Source of the DNA: Shewanella mesophila
Lineage (GTDB): Bacteria; Pseudomonadota; Gammaproteobacteria; Enterobacterales; Shewanellaceae
Direction: 5' to 3'
Length of the DNA: 64,000 bases
NCBI RefSeq assembly: GCF_019457515.1
Contig: NZ_CP080421.1
Span: 868,001 to 932,000, forward strand
In this document: one piece after another, positions 34,835 through 44,089 of the stretch
How the letters are laid out: each line of letters begins with the position of its first letter
Position numbering within the stretch: the stretch's first letter is position 1
Position numbers and translations under genes: made by a program
Notes under the pieces: model-generated
Seen by the model: only the letters and a program-made list of their open reading frames with translations
Told to the model about the DNA's origin: nothing
Databases searched by the model: none

Positions 34835-36823
34835 ATGATGTCATTCAGAGTTAATTTAATCACGCTGTCTATATTGGCGGTATCAGGTTCAAGTTATGCA
34901 GCTGACTTTGGTGTGGGAAACGCTAACACATCAAACGTTAATCAATCGCAGTATGAGTGTCAGCGGTGCACCGACAACAAAGGTTATCGAGGTAAGGTGA
35001 CCATATCGGCGGGATATAACGATGTTAACGATATTCATGCTGGTAACGCATTAAGCACCGCCGAAGATGGAGCTATTGCGGCGATGAGCGGCAATGTTCG
35101 ATATCAAGACGTATCGGGTTTTAGTGGCAAGGTACAAGCGGATCAGCTGGGAATGGATAATGGGTTCCTCTATCTCCAAGGGGGGAAAGCTGGTTTATAT
35201 AAAGGTGCGCTTAATTACAGCACGTTAAAAACCTACAACGCAGGTGATGTGCAAAGTCATCTATGGCAAAACAATGGCATGCTGACGCCAAGTGCGAGCG
35301 TGAACCAATTCGACTTAGCCCTAGAGCGTGAAAAAATCGGTTTAGATTTTGAATATGGAAGAGATTTTTACAAAGGCTATTTGCGCTATAGTCAAGAAGA
35401 AAAATCTGGTCATCAATCAAGTAGTGTCGTCACTCCAAGCCCAATTAACTTTGGATTACCGGTAGATGCTACTACTCAGCAATGGGATGCTGGCATCGTC
35501 CTTCGTGGCGACAACTGGCTTACGGAGCTAAGTTACTTTGGTAGCGCCTATGACAATGACATTAATGATTTAAGCTTGCCTTACGCTAATGATTTATTTG
35601 CGGCTGCACCAGACAATCAAGCTCATCAAGTGTCGTTAACGGGTCGATACCAACTTGACCGCACTGTCATGAGTGGCCAATTGATTACCGGACGAATGAT
35701 ACAAGATGAAAATCTTATCCAGATGAGTGGTAACCCACTGCAAAACTGGGATGGTCAAGTGGACACCTTTGATGGTCGTTTTAATGTGAGTTCTATGGTC
35801 AGCAATCGTTTACGCCTTGGCGGAAGTATCGACTACAGCGAACGAGACAATAAGAGTTCTGTCGCTGAGTTTGCCCAGTACAACTTTAATAGTTTGACGG
35901 GGGCATTTAGACAAAACACCCCTCGGGATTATGAACGTAACACCTATAAGGTTAATGCCAGTTATCGAATCGCCAGCGGCTACCGTTTACAAGGAGGTTA
36001 TGACCGTAAGGAAGTTGACCGCAGTTTCAGTGAACGCGAAGAAACATATGACGACAGCTTGTGGGTGAAATTTAATATCCGCGCGTTAGAAAACTTCAGT
36101 ATCAAGGTTAAAGCTGAACATGCTAGTCGCAGTGGGTCGAAATATGATGCTGATGAGTTCACTTCTTCGGAACAAAACGCATTGATGCGCAAGTACTACT
36201 TAGCAGACAGAGAGCGTAATTCCATTGAGTTCAACATAGCTCACACCCCAATTGATTGGGTGAGTGTCGATATTAATACGCGTTATGCCAAAGATGATTA
36301 TGACGAGACACAGATAGGATTAACTGAATCTGAAGACTATGGTTACGACATCAATTTGAGCTTGCAACTCAGTGAGCACCTAAATGCTTACGGTTTTGCT
36401 GGTCAACAATGGATTAATTCGAATCAATCGAATTCAAGCCAAACCAATTGGTATGCAGATGTTGAGGATGACTTCATCAATCTGGGAACGGGTATGAGCT
36501 ACAACGGCTTAATGGAAGACAAGTTAACGCTTGGTATGGATTATCTGTTCAGCAACTCTAATAGCAATACTTATGTCACGAGTGATATCACATCACCTTA
36601 CGATGATTACTACAGCTATAACCACAGTGCGAATATTTATGCTGACTATATCTTAAATGAGCTGATGACACTGAATTTAAGCTACCGCTATGAACGTTAC
36701 TACGACACTGATGCGGCAGTAACCGATGTCAACAGTATCCCGGGGTTAGTGACCTTAGGTGATATCAACCATAACTATAACGCACACCAAGTGATGTTGT
36801 CGTTCAGCTACAAATTGCGTTGA
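34835..36823 (+). CDS. dmsF: outer-membrane beta-barrel (MtrB family) DmsF
   Basis: 662 residues from the ATG at 34835, preceded by GGAG at good spacing; a frame from 34823 that overlaps the dmsE stop is less likely. A signal peptide ends SGSSYAA-DF. The N-terminal CQRC pair (MtrB-type CXXC) follows. The rest is alternating amphipathic strands ending in an aromatic-rich last strand (AHQVMLSFSYKLR), typical of a 26-28-strand barrel. It forms the sheath through which the DmsE cytochrome passes electrons to DmsAB on the cell surface. Confidence 0.94.
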   Translation: MMSFRVNLITLSILAVSGSSYAADFGVGNANTSNVNQSQYECQRCTDNKGYRGKVTISAGYNDVNDIHAGNALSTAEDGAIAAMSGNVRYQDVSGFSGKVQADQLGMDNGFLYLQGGKAGLYKGALNYSTLKTYNAGDVQSHLWQNNGMLTPSASVNQFDLALEREKIGLDFEYGRDFYKGYLRYSQEEKSGHQSSSVVTPSPINFGLPVDATTQQWDAGIVLRGDNWLTELSYFGSAYDNDINDLSLPYANDLFAAAPDNQAHQVSLTGRYQLDRTVMSGQLITGRMIQDENLIQMSGNPLQNWDGQVDTFDGRFNVSSMVSNRLRLGGSIDYSERDNKSSVAEFAQYNFNSLTGAFRQNTPRDYERNTYKVNASYRIASGYRLQGGYDRKEVDRSFSEREETYDDSLWVKFNIRALENFSIKVKAEHASRSGSKYDADEFTSSEQNALMRKYYLADRERNSIEFNIAHTPIDWVSVDINTRYAKDDYDETQIGLTESEDYGYDINLSLQLSEHLNAYGFAGQQWINSNQSNSSQTNWYADVEDDFINLGTGMSYNGLMEDKLTLGMDYLFSNSNSNTYVTSDITSPYDDYYSYNHSANIYADYILNELMTLNLSYRYERYYDTDAAVTDVNSIPGLVTLGDINHNYNAHQVMLSFSYKLR

Positions 36824-36856
36824 TACGCATCGTAAATACTACGAGAGGAAATATTA

Positions 36857-39403
36857 ATGGAACGTAGAAACTTTTTAAAAATGAGTGCAGCAATTGGGGC
36901 AGCGGCAACAGTCACTGGATGTAATAATAGTGCAAAAGATGCCAATGTTACCCCGCCAGATCTTCCTGATACTGCGGGTGAGACAATTAATTGGTCAGCC
37001 TGTTTAGTTAACTGTGGTTCTAATTGTCCTATTAAGGTTTTTAGCAAAGACGGTATCATTACTCGTATTGAGACCGATCATGAAACAACAGATCAATATG
37101 GTGTCAATCATCATGCACGAGCTTGCCCTCGTGGTCGCTCGCTGCGCCAACGGACTTATGCGACAGATAGGCTGCGTACTCCAATGAAGCGTGTTGGTAA
37201 AAGAGGCGAAGCCAAGTTTGTACCTATTACTTGGGAACAAGCATATTCTGAAATCGGTAATAAACTTCAAGCGATTAAAGACAGTTATGGTCCTGAATCT
37301 ATCTACATGCATTATGGTACAGGCGCCTACTATGGCTTCTCTTCAAATACCGCAACTTGGGGAAGATTGCTTAATCTAAATGGTGGCTTTTTAGATCACC
37401 ATTGGGATTACTCATGGGCTGGTGTTTACTCCGCTTGTATGGCTACTTATGGAGACCAATGGGATAGCATAGGTGGTAGTTCATTAAGTGAGATAGAGAA
37501 CTCAGATCTGTTTATTGGCTTCGGATTTAATCCTAACGAAATTCGTATGAGTGGTAGCGGTGAAGGCTATGACTTTGTAAAAGCGTTAGAAAATAATCAA
37601 AAAGGTATAAAAGTTTGGATGGTTGAACCTCGTTATACCGATTCAATGCGCGGGAACGAGGATGAGTGGTTAGCTATTCGCCCCGGAACAGATGCTGCAC
37701 TTATTGAAGCCGTAATTCATCAAATGATTAGCAGTGGGTGGGTTGATCAAAACGCTAAGGCTTTTTTAGATAAGTATGCTGTTGGGTATGATCGAGCTTC
37801 TCTAGTGAATAGCAAGGCATCAATAGCCCTTAGTTCAGATCCTTTCATTGCTTCACATGCTCAATATGTTGACCCTGACCAAAACTATTATGATTACATT
37901 ATGGGCCAAGGTGTATTTGCTGCAGCGGGAGCTAAAACTCCAACTTGGGCTGCTAATATATGTGGCGTGCCAGAAAACAAAATTAAGCAGTTAGCTTTAG
38001 CTATTATGACGGCTGATGCTCCATATATTTCTGCTGGCGCAGGTATCAGTCGCCATGCCAATGGCGATCAAGCTACTCGTGCCGTATACACGCTAGCGAT
38101 CATGACTGGAAAAATTGGCAAAGCAGGTGTCAATAGCGGTGCTATGCCAACAAGTTACAGCTTTGGGGTTGCTGGAATGCCCAAAGGCTCGAATCCAGTC
38201 GATGTCACCATTCCTGTATACACTTGGTCAGACGCAGTAGTGAGAGGTAAAGACTTTAGTGGCACAACAGATGGTGTTCGCTTTAAGGCGAGTGGAAGCC
38301 AAGAACGGTATGATAATAATCCTGCACAATTAGGCACAAATATTAAGGCTATTATTAACTGTGCTGGGAACGCGCTGATAAATCAACATTCTGATAGTAA
38401 CGGTACAGCCAAAATACTTGAAGATGACAGTTTGTGTGAACTCGTCATTGTCAGTGATTGCTGGATGACGCCTTCTGCTAAATTTGCGGATTACCTGTTA
38501 CCTGATAGCACTTGGCTTGAATCTGTCGACTACGCAAATGATTCTTACGCGTCAGGACAGATGGCTTACGCCACCTTCATGAGTACATCGTTAAAACCTT
38601 TGGGTGACGCGCAATCAATGTATGACATCTGTGCAGGTATTGCAAAAGCGATGGGTAAAGGAGCTGAATTTACTGAAGGATTATCGGGTCAACAATGGTG
38701 CGAAAAGCTGTATCAACAGACCAAGTCAATGAATACAGACGTTGATATGCCAGACACCTATGAAGAAGCGCAAAAAATTGGTGTTTTTCGTAAGTACATG
38801 TCTTCACCTGTCATTGCTTATCAGTCTTTCATTCAAGATCCCGTGGCCAATCCAAGACCGACTATTTCAGGGAAGTTTGAGATTTTCTCTGTGTCACTGG
38901 CTCGTAAAGCGGCAACTTGGTCTTTACCTAATGGGGATAAGATCACACCACTGCCTCAATATGTGATCACATGGGATGGATATGAGGATCAAGACAGTAT
39001 TGATGCTGGTTTCCCATTACAACTGTGTGGTTATCACACCAAAGGCCGTACTCACTCTAGTTACCATAATGTTGCTTGGTTACGAGAAGCCGTTGAGGAT
39101 GCTGTTTGGATGAACCCCATGGACGCTGCGGATCGTGGATTGTCAGATGGAGATACAGTGCATGTGTACAACGATAGAGGCTCAATGGAATTACCTGTGA
39201 AATTGACCCCAAGAGTAACGCCTGGTGTTTGCTCTTTAGGACAAGGTGCTTGGTACAAGCCTGATGCAAATGGAAAGGTCGGTCCTTCAGGACATATTCT
39301 AGATGTAGGGGGCTGTATCAATACTATAACTAAATATCATCCTTCACCTGTAACGAAGGGTAATCCACAACATACCAATCGTGTTCAGGTAGTTAAAGCT
39401 TAA
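36857..39403 (+). CDS. dmsA: DMSO reductase catalytic subunit DmsA (lipoprotein)
   Basis: 848-residue Mo-bis-MGD oxidoreductase. The N-terminus has twin arginines (MERRNFLKMS) and a lipobox-like VTGC with Cys22, in line with Tat export and lipidation before surface display, as known for Shewanella DmsA. An N-terminal [4Fe-4S] motif CLVNCGSNCPI with a downstream ACPRGRS Cys is intact. MGD-binding blocks include GFGFNPNEIRMSG, WMVEPRYTDSM and IRPGTDAALIEAVIHQMI, and the late domain RVTPGVCSLGQGAWYKP is complete. 33 bp after dmsF, 13 bp before dmsB. Confidence 0.96.
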   Translation: MERRNFLKMSAAIGAAATVTGCNNSAKDANVTPPDLPDTAGETINWSACLVNCGSNCPIKVFSKDGIITRIETDHETTDQYGVNHHARACPRGRSLRQRTYATDRLRTPMKRVGKRGEAKFVPITWEQAYSEIGNKLQAIKDSYGPESIYMHYGTGAYYGFSSNTATWGRLLNLNGGFLDHHWDYSWAGVYSACMATYGDQWDSIGGSSLSEIENSDLFIGFGFNPNEIRMSGSGEGYDFVKALENNQKGIKVWMVEPRYTDSMRGNEDEWLAIRPGTDAALIEAVIHQMISSGWVDQNAKAFLDKYAVGYDRASLVNSKASIALSSDPFIASHAQYVDPDQNYYDYIMGQGVFAAAGAKTPTWAANICGVPENKIKQLALAIMTADAPYISAGAGISRHANGDQATRAVYTLAIMTGKIGKAGVNSGAMPTSYSFGVAGMPKGSNPVDVTIPVYTWSDAVVRGKDFSGTTDGVRFKASGSQERYDNNPAQLGTNIKAIINCAGNALINQHSDSNGTAKILEDDSLCELVIVSDCWMTPSAKFADYLLPDSTWLESVDYANDSYASGQMAYATFMSTSLKPLGDAQSMYDICAGIAKAMGKGAEFTEGLSGQQWCEKLYQQTKSMNTDVDMPDTYEEAQKIGVFRKYMSSPVIAYQSFIQDPVANPRPTISGKFEIFSVSLARKAATWSLPNGDKITPLPQYVITWDGYEDQDSIDAGFPLQLCGYHTKGRTHSSYHNVAWLREAVEDAVWMNPMDAADRGLSDGDTVHVYNDRGSMELPVKLTPRVTPGVCSLGQGAWYKPDANGKVGPSGHILDVGGCINTITKYHPSPVTKGNPQHTNRVQVVKA

Positions 39404-39416
39404 GGGGTAAGTAGAA

Positions 39417-40094
39417 ATGACACAGGAAACTCAATTAGGATTTTATTTTGATAGCAGTAAGTGCACTGGTTGTAAAACTTGCCATATTGCCTGTAAAGAT
39501 CGAATGGTTGGTAAAACCCGTAATAAAGATGACGTGACCAATAGCGGTGTTTCACCTTTACCTGGGATGCTATGGCGTAGAGTCTATGAATACGGAGGCG
39601 GTTCATGGGAGCAAAATGGCGATAGCAGTTATGAACAAAACGTTTTCGCTTACTATGCCTCTATAGGGTGTAATCACTGCTCTGAACCCGTTTGTGTAAA
39701 GGCTTGCCCAACAGGGGCGATGCATAAGCGTAAAGAAGATGGTTTAGTGTTGGTTGAAGAATCTTTATGTATTGGTTGTGAGAGTTGTTCACGTGCTTGT
39801 CCTTACGATGCGCCTCAAATTGATCTTGAGAGGAAGGTGATGACTAAGTGCGATGGATGTATTGATCGCTTAGCAGAAGGGAAAAAACCTATTTGTGTTG
39901 AAGGGTGCCCTTTACGCGCATTAGATTTTGATACGATGGTAAACCTCCGTGCTAAATATGGTAATGGTGATGGTCATTTTGCTCCGTTACCTTCAGCTTC
40001 AATAACTTCACCTAATTTAATTGTGAAAGCGTCTAGAAAAGCGCAGCCTTCAGGTGCTGGGAATGGACGAATTTTAAATATTCGAGAAGTTTAA
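39417..40094 (+). CDS. dmsB: DMSO reductase iron-sulfur subunit DmsB
   Basis: 225 residues with four ferredoxin clusters: CTGCKTCHIACKD, CNHCSEPVCVKACPTGAM, CIGCESCSRACPYDAP and CDGCIDRLAEGKKPICVEGCP. It transfers electrons from the cytochrome to DmsA. No signal peptide, so it is exported by hitch-hiking on the DmsA Tat signal. A ribosome site GGGGTAAG precedes its ATG. Confidence 0.96.
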   Translation: MTQETQLGFYFDSSKCTGCKTCHIACKDRMVGKTRNKDDVTNSGVSPLPGMLWRRVYEYGGGSWEQNGDSSYEQNVFAYYASIGCNHCSEPVCVKACPTGAMHKRKEDGLVLVEESLCIGCESCSRACPYDAPQIDLERKVMTKCDGCIDRLAEGKKPICVEGCPLRALDFDTMVNLRAKYGNGDGHFAPLPSASITSPNLIVKASRKAQPSGAGNGRILNIREV

Positions 40095-40102
40095 ATAAGT
40101 TG

Positions 40103-40142
40103 AATAGGGTGTGAGACTCATCTTGCACCCTATTATTTTTTC
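40103..40142 (+). terminator. terminator/attenuator between dmsB and dmsG
   Basis: AATAGGGTG paired with CACCCTATT (40103-40111 and 40126-40134), followed by ATTTTTTC. A complete-looking terminator within an otherwise continuous operon, which would lower chaperone and accessory gene expression relative to the structural genes. Confidence 0.8.
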
Positions 40143-40157
40143 ATCTGCAAAGCGACT

Positions 40158-40823
40158 GTGAACAATATGAATAATGAAAAGCTTCAAGATATACAGGCTA
40201 TTGCAAACGTTATGCACTCAGTGTTGACGGTTTATCCTGAGTCAGATCTAATAAATACTTTTAAAAGTAATAGTATAGGTGAAAGTTGGCCTCGTTTATC
40301 CAATACTGATAGAGAAAGAGTTGGGTTGGAACACCTAATTTCTTACATTGAAAGTTGGGCAAATAATGAACAGGAAATTATTCAACTAAAACTTGACTAT
40401 GGAAACTTATTCTATGGACCTGGAACCCCGATAGCACCGCCATGGGGATCGTCTTATACAAGTGCTTCTTTACTACTAAATGATAGCAGTACCAAAGAGT
40501 TGCAAGAATTTTATGCTGCTCACAATATAAATATTGCCATGAAGAGTAATGAACCAATCGATCATATTGGTCTGATAATGGCAGTGCTCGCTTTTCTATT
40601 TGAAAAGTTGCAAAAACAATCAGAAGACGAAAGGCTTAAAAAAGTGATAACAGAGTTGCTTGCGGAGCATTTACTCCCATGGGGAGATAGGTGTTTAGAG
40701 CTAGCTTATCTAAATGCTGAAACAGAATATTTTAAAGGTATTTCCCTTATAGGAAGAGATTTTCTTTTATATATAAGAGATTTATTTAATGTTACTCCTA
40801 GGGCTGTAGCTATTTATCGCTAA
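40158..40823 (+). CDS. dmsG: TorD/DmsD-family chaperone DmsG
   Basis: 221 residues, all-helical. FYGPGTPIAPPWGSSYTSASLL, then LQEFYAAHNI, and DHIGLIMAVLAFLFEKL are TorD/DmsD family patterns. It should bind the DmsA Tat leader and hold apo-enzyme until the molybdenum cofactor is inserted. Placement after dmsB matches the Shewanella dmsEFABGH order; the name is by that synteny. Separated from dmsB by a terminator. Confidence 0.88.
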   Translation: MNNMNNEKLQDIQAIANVMHSVLTVYPESDLINTFKSNSIGESWPRLSNTDRERVGLEHLISYIESWANNEQEIIQLKLDYGNLFYGPGTPIAPPWGSSYTSASLLLNDSSTKELQEFYAAHNINIAMKSNEPIDHIGLIMAVLAFLFEKLQKQSEDERLKKVITELLAEHLLPWGDRCLELAYLNAETEYFKGISLIGRDFLLYIRDLFNVTPRAVAIYR

Positions 40824-40834
40824 GTGGTAAATCA

Positions 40835-41287
40835 ATGACTTTTGTTCGTTCAATTATTCATCAGTGGAATAAAGCTCAATTAGGGCATAGCCTACAGTTG
40901 AGCTTGCAAAGTTGTGAACAAGTAAAGCAACTATTCGGTGGGGCGACAGAACTAAGTACCGTTGCAAATGTAATTGTTGCATTGGTTTATAGTGAAGGTG
41001 AGCCTCAATGGCTTACTAAAGTTCAACATAATTTAGAAACGCCGTTAAATGAAAGGTTAGTTCTCAATTGTTTATTCACGAGCAGCCATCTTCTGTTTAT
41101 GAAAGTGACTCAAAATCTTGAGCTAAGCCAAGCAGAAAGACTTGTTTTCACCCTAGTGAAAACGTGGGTCTTAAATCATGATATGACACAAGAAAGCAAT
41201 GAAATATGTAATGTTATTATTAAGGTTTGTTGCCAAGTTGATGCCCTTGCATCCAAAAAAAGAAGCCAGTTAAAAAACATGTGTTAA
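40835..41287 (+). CDS. dmsH: DmsH-like accessory protein
   Basis: 150 residues, helical, soluble, no cofactor motif; cysteines near the end (VCCQVD). Unknown function. Named only from position as the last gene of the dmsEFABGH-type operon. It starts 12 bp after dmsG. Confidence 0.6.
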   Translation: MTFVRSIIHQWNKAQLGHSLQLSLQSCEQVKQLFGGATELSTVANVIVALVYSEGEPQWLTKVQHNLETPLNERLVLNCLFTSSHLLFMKVTQNLELSQAERLVFTLVKTWVLNHDMTQESNEICNVIIKVCCQVDALASKKRSQLKNMC

Positions 41288-41602
41288 CCTGATTTTGATG
41301 TTGTTTAGAAGACCATGTATGGCATATAAGTAGTAGTTCTACTTAATATCTGCTTACCACCATTTATATACGGAACTGCCCCGAGTCTTGTGGAGAAATT
41401 TCATCATAGCTTTTAGAGTAAATTGTGTAATGTATTGATATTACACATGGTGCACTTCGGAGTTGAATTCGCGGCTAGTTGGTTTTAGATTAAATTGATT
41501 TAATCAAACCGTATTACGCCTATTCACTTGAATCTCATAGAATATCTTTGGGAATTTACCGGAATGTGGCCTTAGCACTCAAAAAGACATCAAGGATATC
41601 TG
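41288..41602. other. dms-araC intergenic region with a shared repeat fragment
   Basis: 315 bp, no gene. The 19-mer CACTTCGGAGTTGAATTCG near 41454 recurs in inverted orientation at 54529-54548, which suggests another dispersed repeat. A palindrome GTGTAATG...ATTACAC lies near 41425-41446. The remainder contains the araC-like gene's promoter region. Confidence 0.5.
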
Positions 41603-42466
41603 TTGGCAATGAACGATCCAAGAAAGCCTATGTTTTGGCGAGACTCACGGATGCCCTATGTGGAGCTTCGAGTGGTTGGTGACGGGCGAAAGGTCTGTTA
41701 TGCCCCACACAGTCATAGCCAATGGTCCTTGGGAGCGATCGTTGAGGGTAACAGCACGTTTGTCTACCGAGATAACCAATATAAGGTCAGTGCTGGAACT
41801 CTGGTAATCATGAACCCAGAGTGGATTCATGCTTGTAATCCGATCGATAACCAACCTTGGGGTTACCTGATGCTGTATATCGATACCAACTGGTTAACCA
41901 ATCTACGATATGAGATTGGTCTTTTAGATACTCCTTGTTGGCAGGATATTTCCACGGCTATCCTATCAAGCCCTGAATGGTACGCAGGCTATTGTCGGGT
42001 GGCAGAGTGTTTGCTTAGAACAGATAGTGAATTGTTGGAAAAGCAAACCGTTGTGGTTGAGTACCTCACTGCCTTGATGTTCGAATTAGCTGACCAAGAG
42101 GTGGTATCGCAACCCAAGCCCCCCGATAACTTGCAAGTGTTGGCAGCCTATTTGAAAGAGCATGCTATAGAGGAGGTGTCCTTGGATACGTTGTGCGAGA
42201 TCTCCGGTTATAGCCCAGGTCATCTTATCCGCACATTTAAACATTACTTTGGCTTCACCCCGCATGCGTATCTGATTAACTATCGAATCCAGCGCGGACA
42301 ACATGAGCTTAAACAGGGTATCCCTATTGCGGAAACGGCTTTTAACACCGGGTTTGCCGACCAGCCGCACTTTCAACGCACCTTTAAGAAATTGCTGGCT
42401 GCAACACCGAAGCAATACCGACAGTCATTACTCAATCAGCAGATAGATACAACTGGCGGCGAGTAA
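41603..42466 (+). CDS. AraC family transcriptional regulator
   Basis: 287 residues. N-terminal cupin (HSHSQWSLGAIVEGNSTFVYR, VSAGTLVIMNPEWIHACNP) and C-terminal double HTH (SLDTLCEISGYSPGHLIRTFKHYFGFTPHAYL, then IAETAFNTGFADQPHFQRTFKKL). The start may be TTG at 41603 (AAGGA six bases upstream) or ATG at 41609. It converges with a LysE exporter and overlaps its 3' end by 39 bp; such pairs are common, and the regulator probably controls the exporter. Confidence 0.93.
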   Translation: MAMNDPRKPMFWRDSRMPYVELRVVGDGRKVCYAPHSHSQWSLGAIVEGNSTFVYRDNQYKVSAGTLVIMNPEWIHACNPIDNQPWGYLMLYIDTNWLTNLRYEIGLLDTPCWQDISTAILSSPEWYAGYCRVAECLLRTDSELLEKQTVVVEYLTALMFELADQEVVSQPKPPDNLQVLAAYLKEHAIEEVSLDTLCEISGYSPGHLIRTFKHYFGFTPHAYLINYRIQRGQHELKQGIPIAETAFNTGFADQPHFQRTFKKLLAATPKQYRQSLLNQQIDTTGGE

Positions 42467-43021
42467 AAAAGCGAGCACTCGGTTCAGCGTAACCAGTACT
42501 ATAGGGCGTTGAACGTATCGACGTAGGTAGACTCCAGCATAAACCCAACAACTCAGAGATAGCCAGCAGATTGGCATATATAGCGTCGCAAACACGATGA
42601 CCTCATGTAAGTCGTGACCACTGGTGTAAGCTCCAATGCCCGAAGCTGATGCCAACCAGGCTTTGGGGTTGACCCACTGCATGATAACGCCGGTTATAAA
42701 CCCTGGTGCTTTGCGTTTTTCATCTTCTGGTAGGCGTCCATCATCACGAAACAGCAGAAAACTAAGATAAAGTAAAAATGTAACGCCGGCCCAGCGTAAG
42801 AATGCATTAAATCCAGGTACCACTGACAGCACAGAATATAGCCCCATGCCTATGGTAATGAACAGGGCTATGAAGCCTAGGGTTGCACCTGTGACGAAAA
42901 TTAACCCTTTGGAAAGGGGATAGCGGCTGCCGCTGCTTAGACACACCAGATTTACGGGGCCTGGTGAAATCGATGCGGCTATGGCAAATGCAATCATTGG
43001 TAAAATTAATGAAATTGTCAT
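42428..43021 (-). CDS. LysE family amino-acid exporter
   Basis: 197 residues with about six TM helices. The N-terminal signature ASISPGPVNLVCLSSGSRYPL and the mid block MQWVNPKAWLASASGIGAY define LysE/YdcX-type exporters. Overlap with the AraC gene at the 3' ends makes antisense interference possible. Substrate unknown. Confidence 0.92.
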   Translation of the reverse strand: MTISLILPMIAFAIAASISPGPVNLVCLSSGSRYPLSKGLIFVTGATLGFIALFITIGMGLYSVLSVVPGFNAFLRWAGVTFLLYLSFLLFRDDGRLPEDEKRKAPGFITGVIMQWVNPKAWLASASGIGAYTSGHDLHEVIVFATLYMPICWLSLSCWVYAGVYLRRYVQRPIVLVTLNRVLAFLLAASCIYLLIE

Positions 43022-43411
43022 GTTTCTTCTTTGTGTTTATTGGATTTTTCAGAAGTTTGCGATAGCGTCAGTGTGAAGTATTGAACAAAATTGCGGTGAC
43101 GCTGTTCAGGGCGGTGAGATGTCGATTACATACTATGTCTTGGGTAAAACCAACAAGGCGATATGCACGACGTGCGTATGATTGTTTGATGATTTATCGA
43201 AAGGTAGGAACAATAGGCGCAGAGTAGATTTTTTATGTGTAATAACTGGTGTTAGGCAGTTCTATAACAGTCTTGAATGGATTAGCCGCGCTGAGAAAAC
43301 AGCTCGAAGGTTTGGATAAGACCTATGACATACGGATAAGACCTATGACATACAGCATCCTTCAAAGAACTGATTGCGCCTTATGAGGCGACTTTAGCTG
43401 AAATTGAGTCG
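43022..43411. other. upstream region with 20-bp tandem duplication
   Basis: 390 bp. Contains the direct tandem repeat GGATAAGACCTATGACATAC twice (43314-43333, 43334-43353). Just before it, codons read like protein (AALRKQLEGLDKTYD), which suggests that the hypothetical gene that follows once began here and was broken. Nothing else recognised. Confidence 0.55.
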
Positions 43412-43894
43412 TTGTATAGCCATCTTCAGCATGATGAGGTAGCAAATCAAGATTTAGAATTGGCTGAGGTTATTGAGCTTTACCCACAAAATATAAGTCA
43501 GCTAGCCTGTTTATATCGCCAGTTTTATCGGCCTCACCAGGTTGTTGCGCTAGCTGAGCGTGCTGTTGAACTGTCGAGTTCACTGGTGCTAGCAGATTGT
43601 TTTGCACATCTGTACTTCACATTACTTCAGTGTTTCTCAAGCGTGCATGAGTTAAATAGCTGGGCGTTTGATTTAGAACCATTGAGTAAACAAATGTTGG
43701 CGTTTTCTGAGGCAGGTTATCAAAGCAATCCTCCATTATGGTCTGAAGCTTACGCGTGGAATTTAGCGATTCTGGCTTTTTGCATTACCGAGCCATCACG
43801 GGAAAACCAACAACGTCACAACTATAAACAAAGCTTCTCAGTCTTTGAGCAACATGAACTGGCCATTTCGCAAATGTGGCAGCAAGTAGATTAA
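43412..43894 (+). CDS. hypothetical protein, probably 5'-truncated or frameshifted
   Basis: 160 residues from a TTG; coding sense continues upstream in frame (SFKELIAPYEATLAEIES) to a TGA at 43346, without a convincing start codon. Helical repeats of Ala/Leu/Tyr type (QLACLYRQFYRPHQVVALAERAVEL) could be TPR-like. Family not recognised. The 20-bp duplication just upstream is not a multiple of three and would shift frame, so this may be a recently broken gene. Confidence 0.5.
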   Translation: MYSHLQHDEVANQDLELAEVIELYPQNISQLACLYRQFYRPHQVVALAERAVELSSSLVLADCFAHLYFTLLQCFSSVHELNSWAFDLEPLSKQMLAFSEAGYQSNPPLWSEAYAWNLAILAFCITEPSRENQQRHNYKQSFSVFEQHELAISQMWQQVD

Positions 43895-44089
43895 AAGTAT
43901 GACTTAATTAGCGATCACTCTCTGTGATTTGCTTTGAAGTCTCTATTGGCTTTGGTAATGAATTGTGACCTCTTAAGTCACACTTTTCTGATCTGGCCGA
44001 TTCTGCTTGTTAAAATATGGTTTCACTTTTCTCTAGCTCTGGTTAGTATATTAACACTGCGTTTTTAATGGATTAAGTGGATTTAATGG

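Noticed and set aside
36808..37059. minus-strand open frames within dms, gcv and tns genes
   Set aside because: They are antisense shadows of intact genes with no ribosome sites or recognisable domains.
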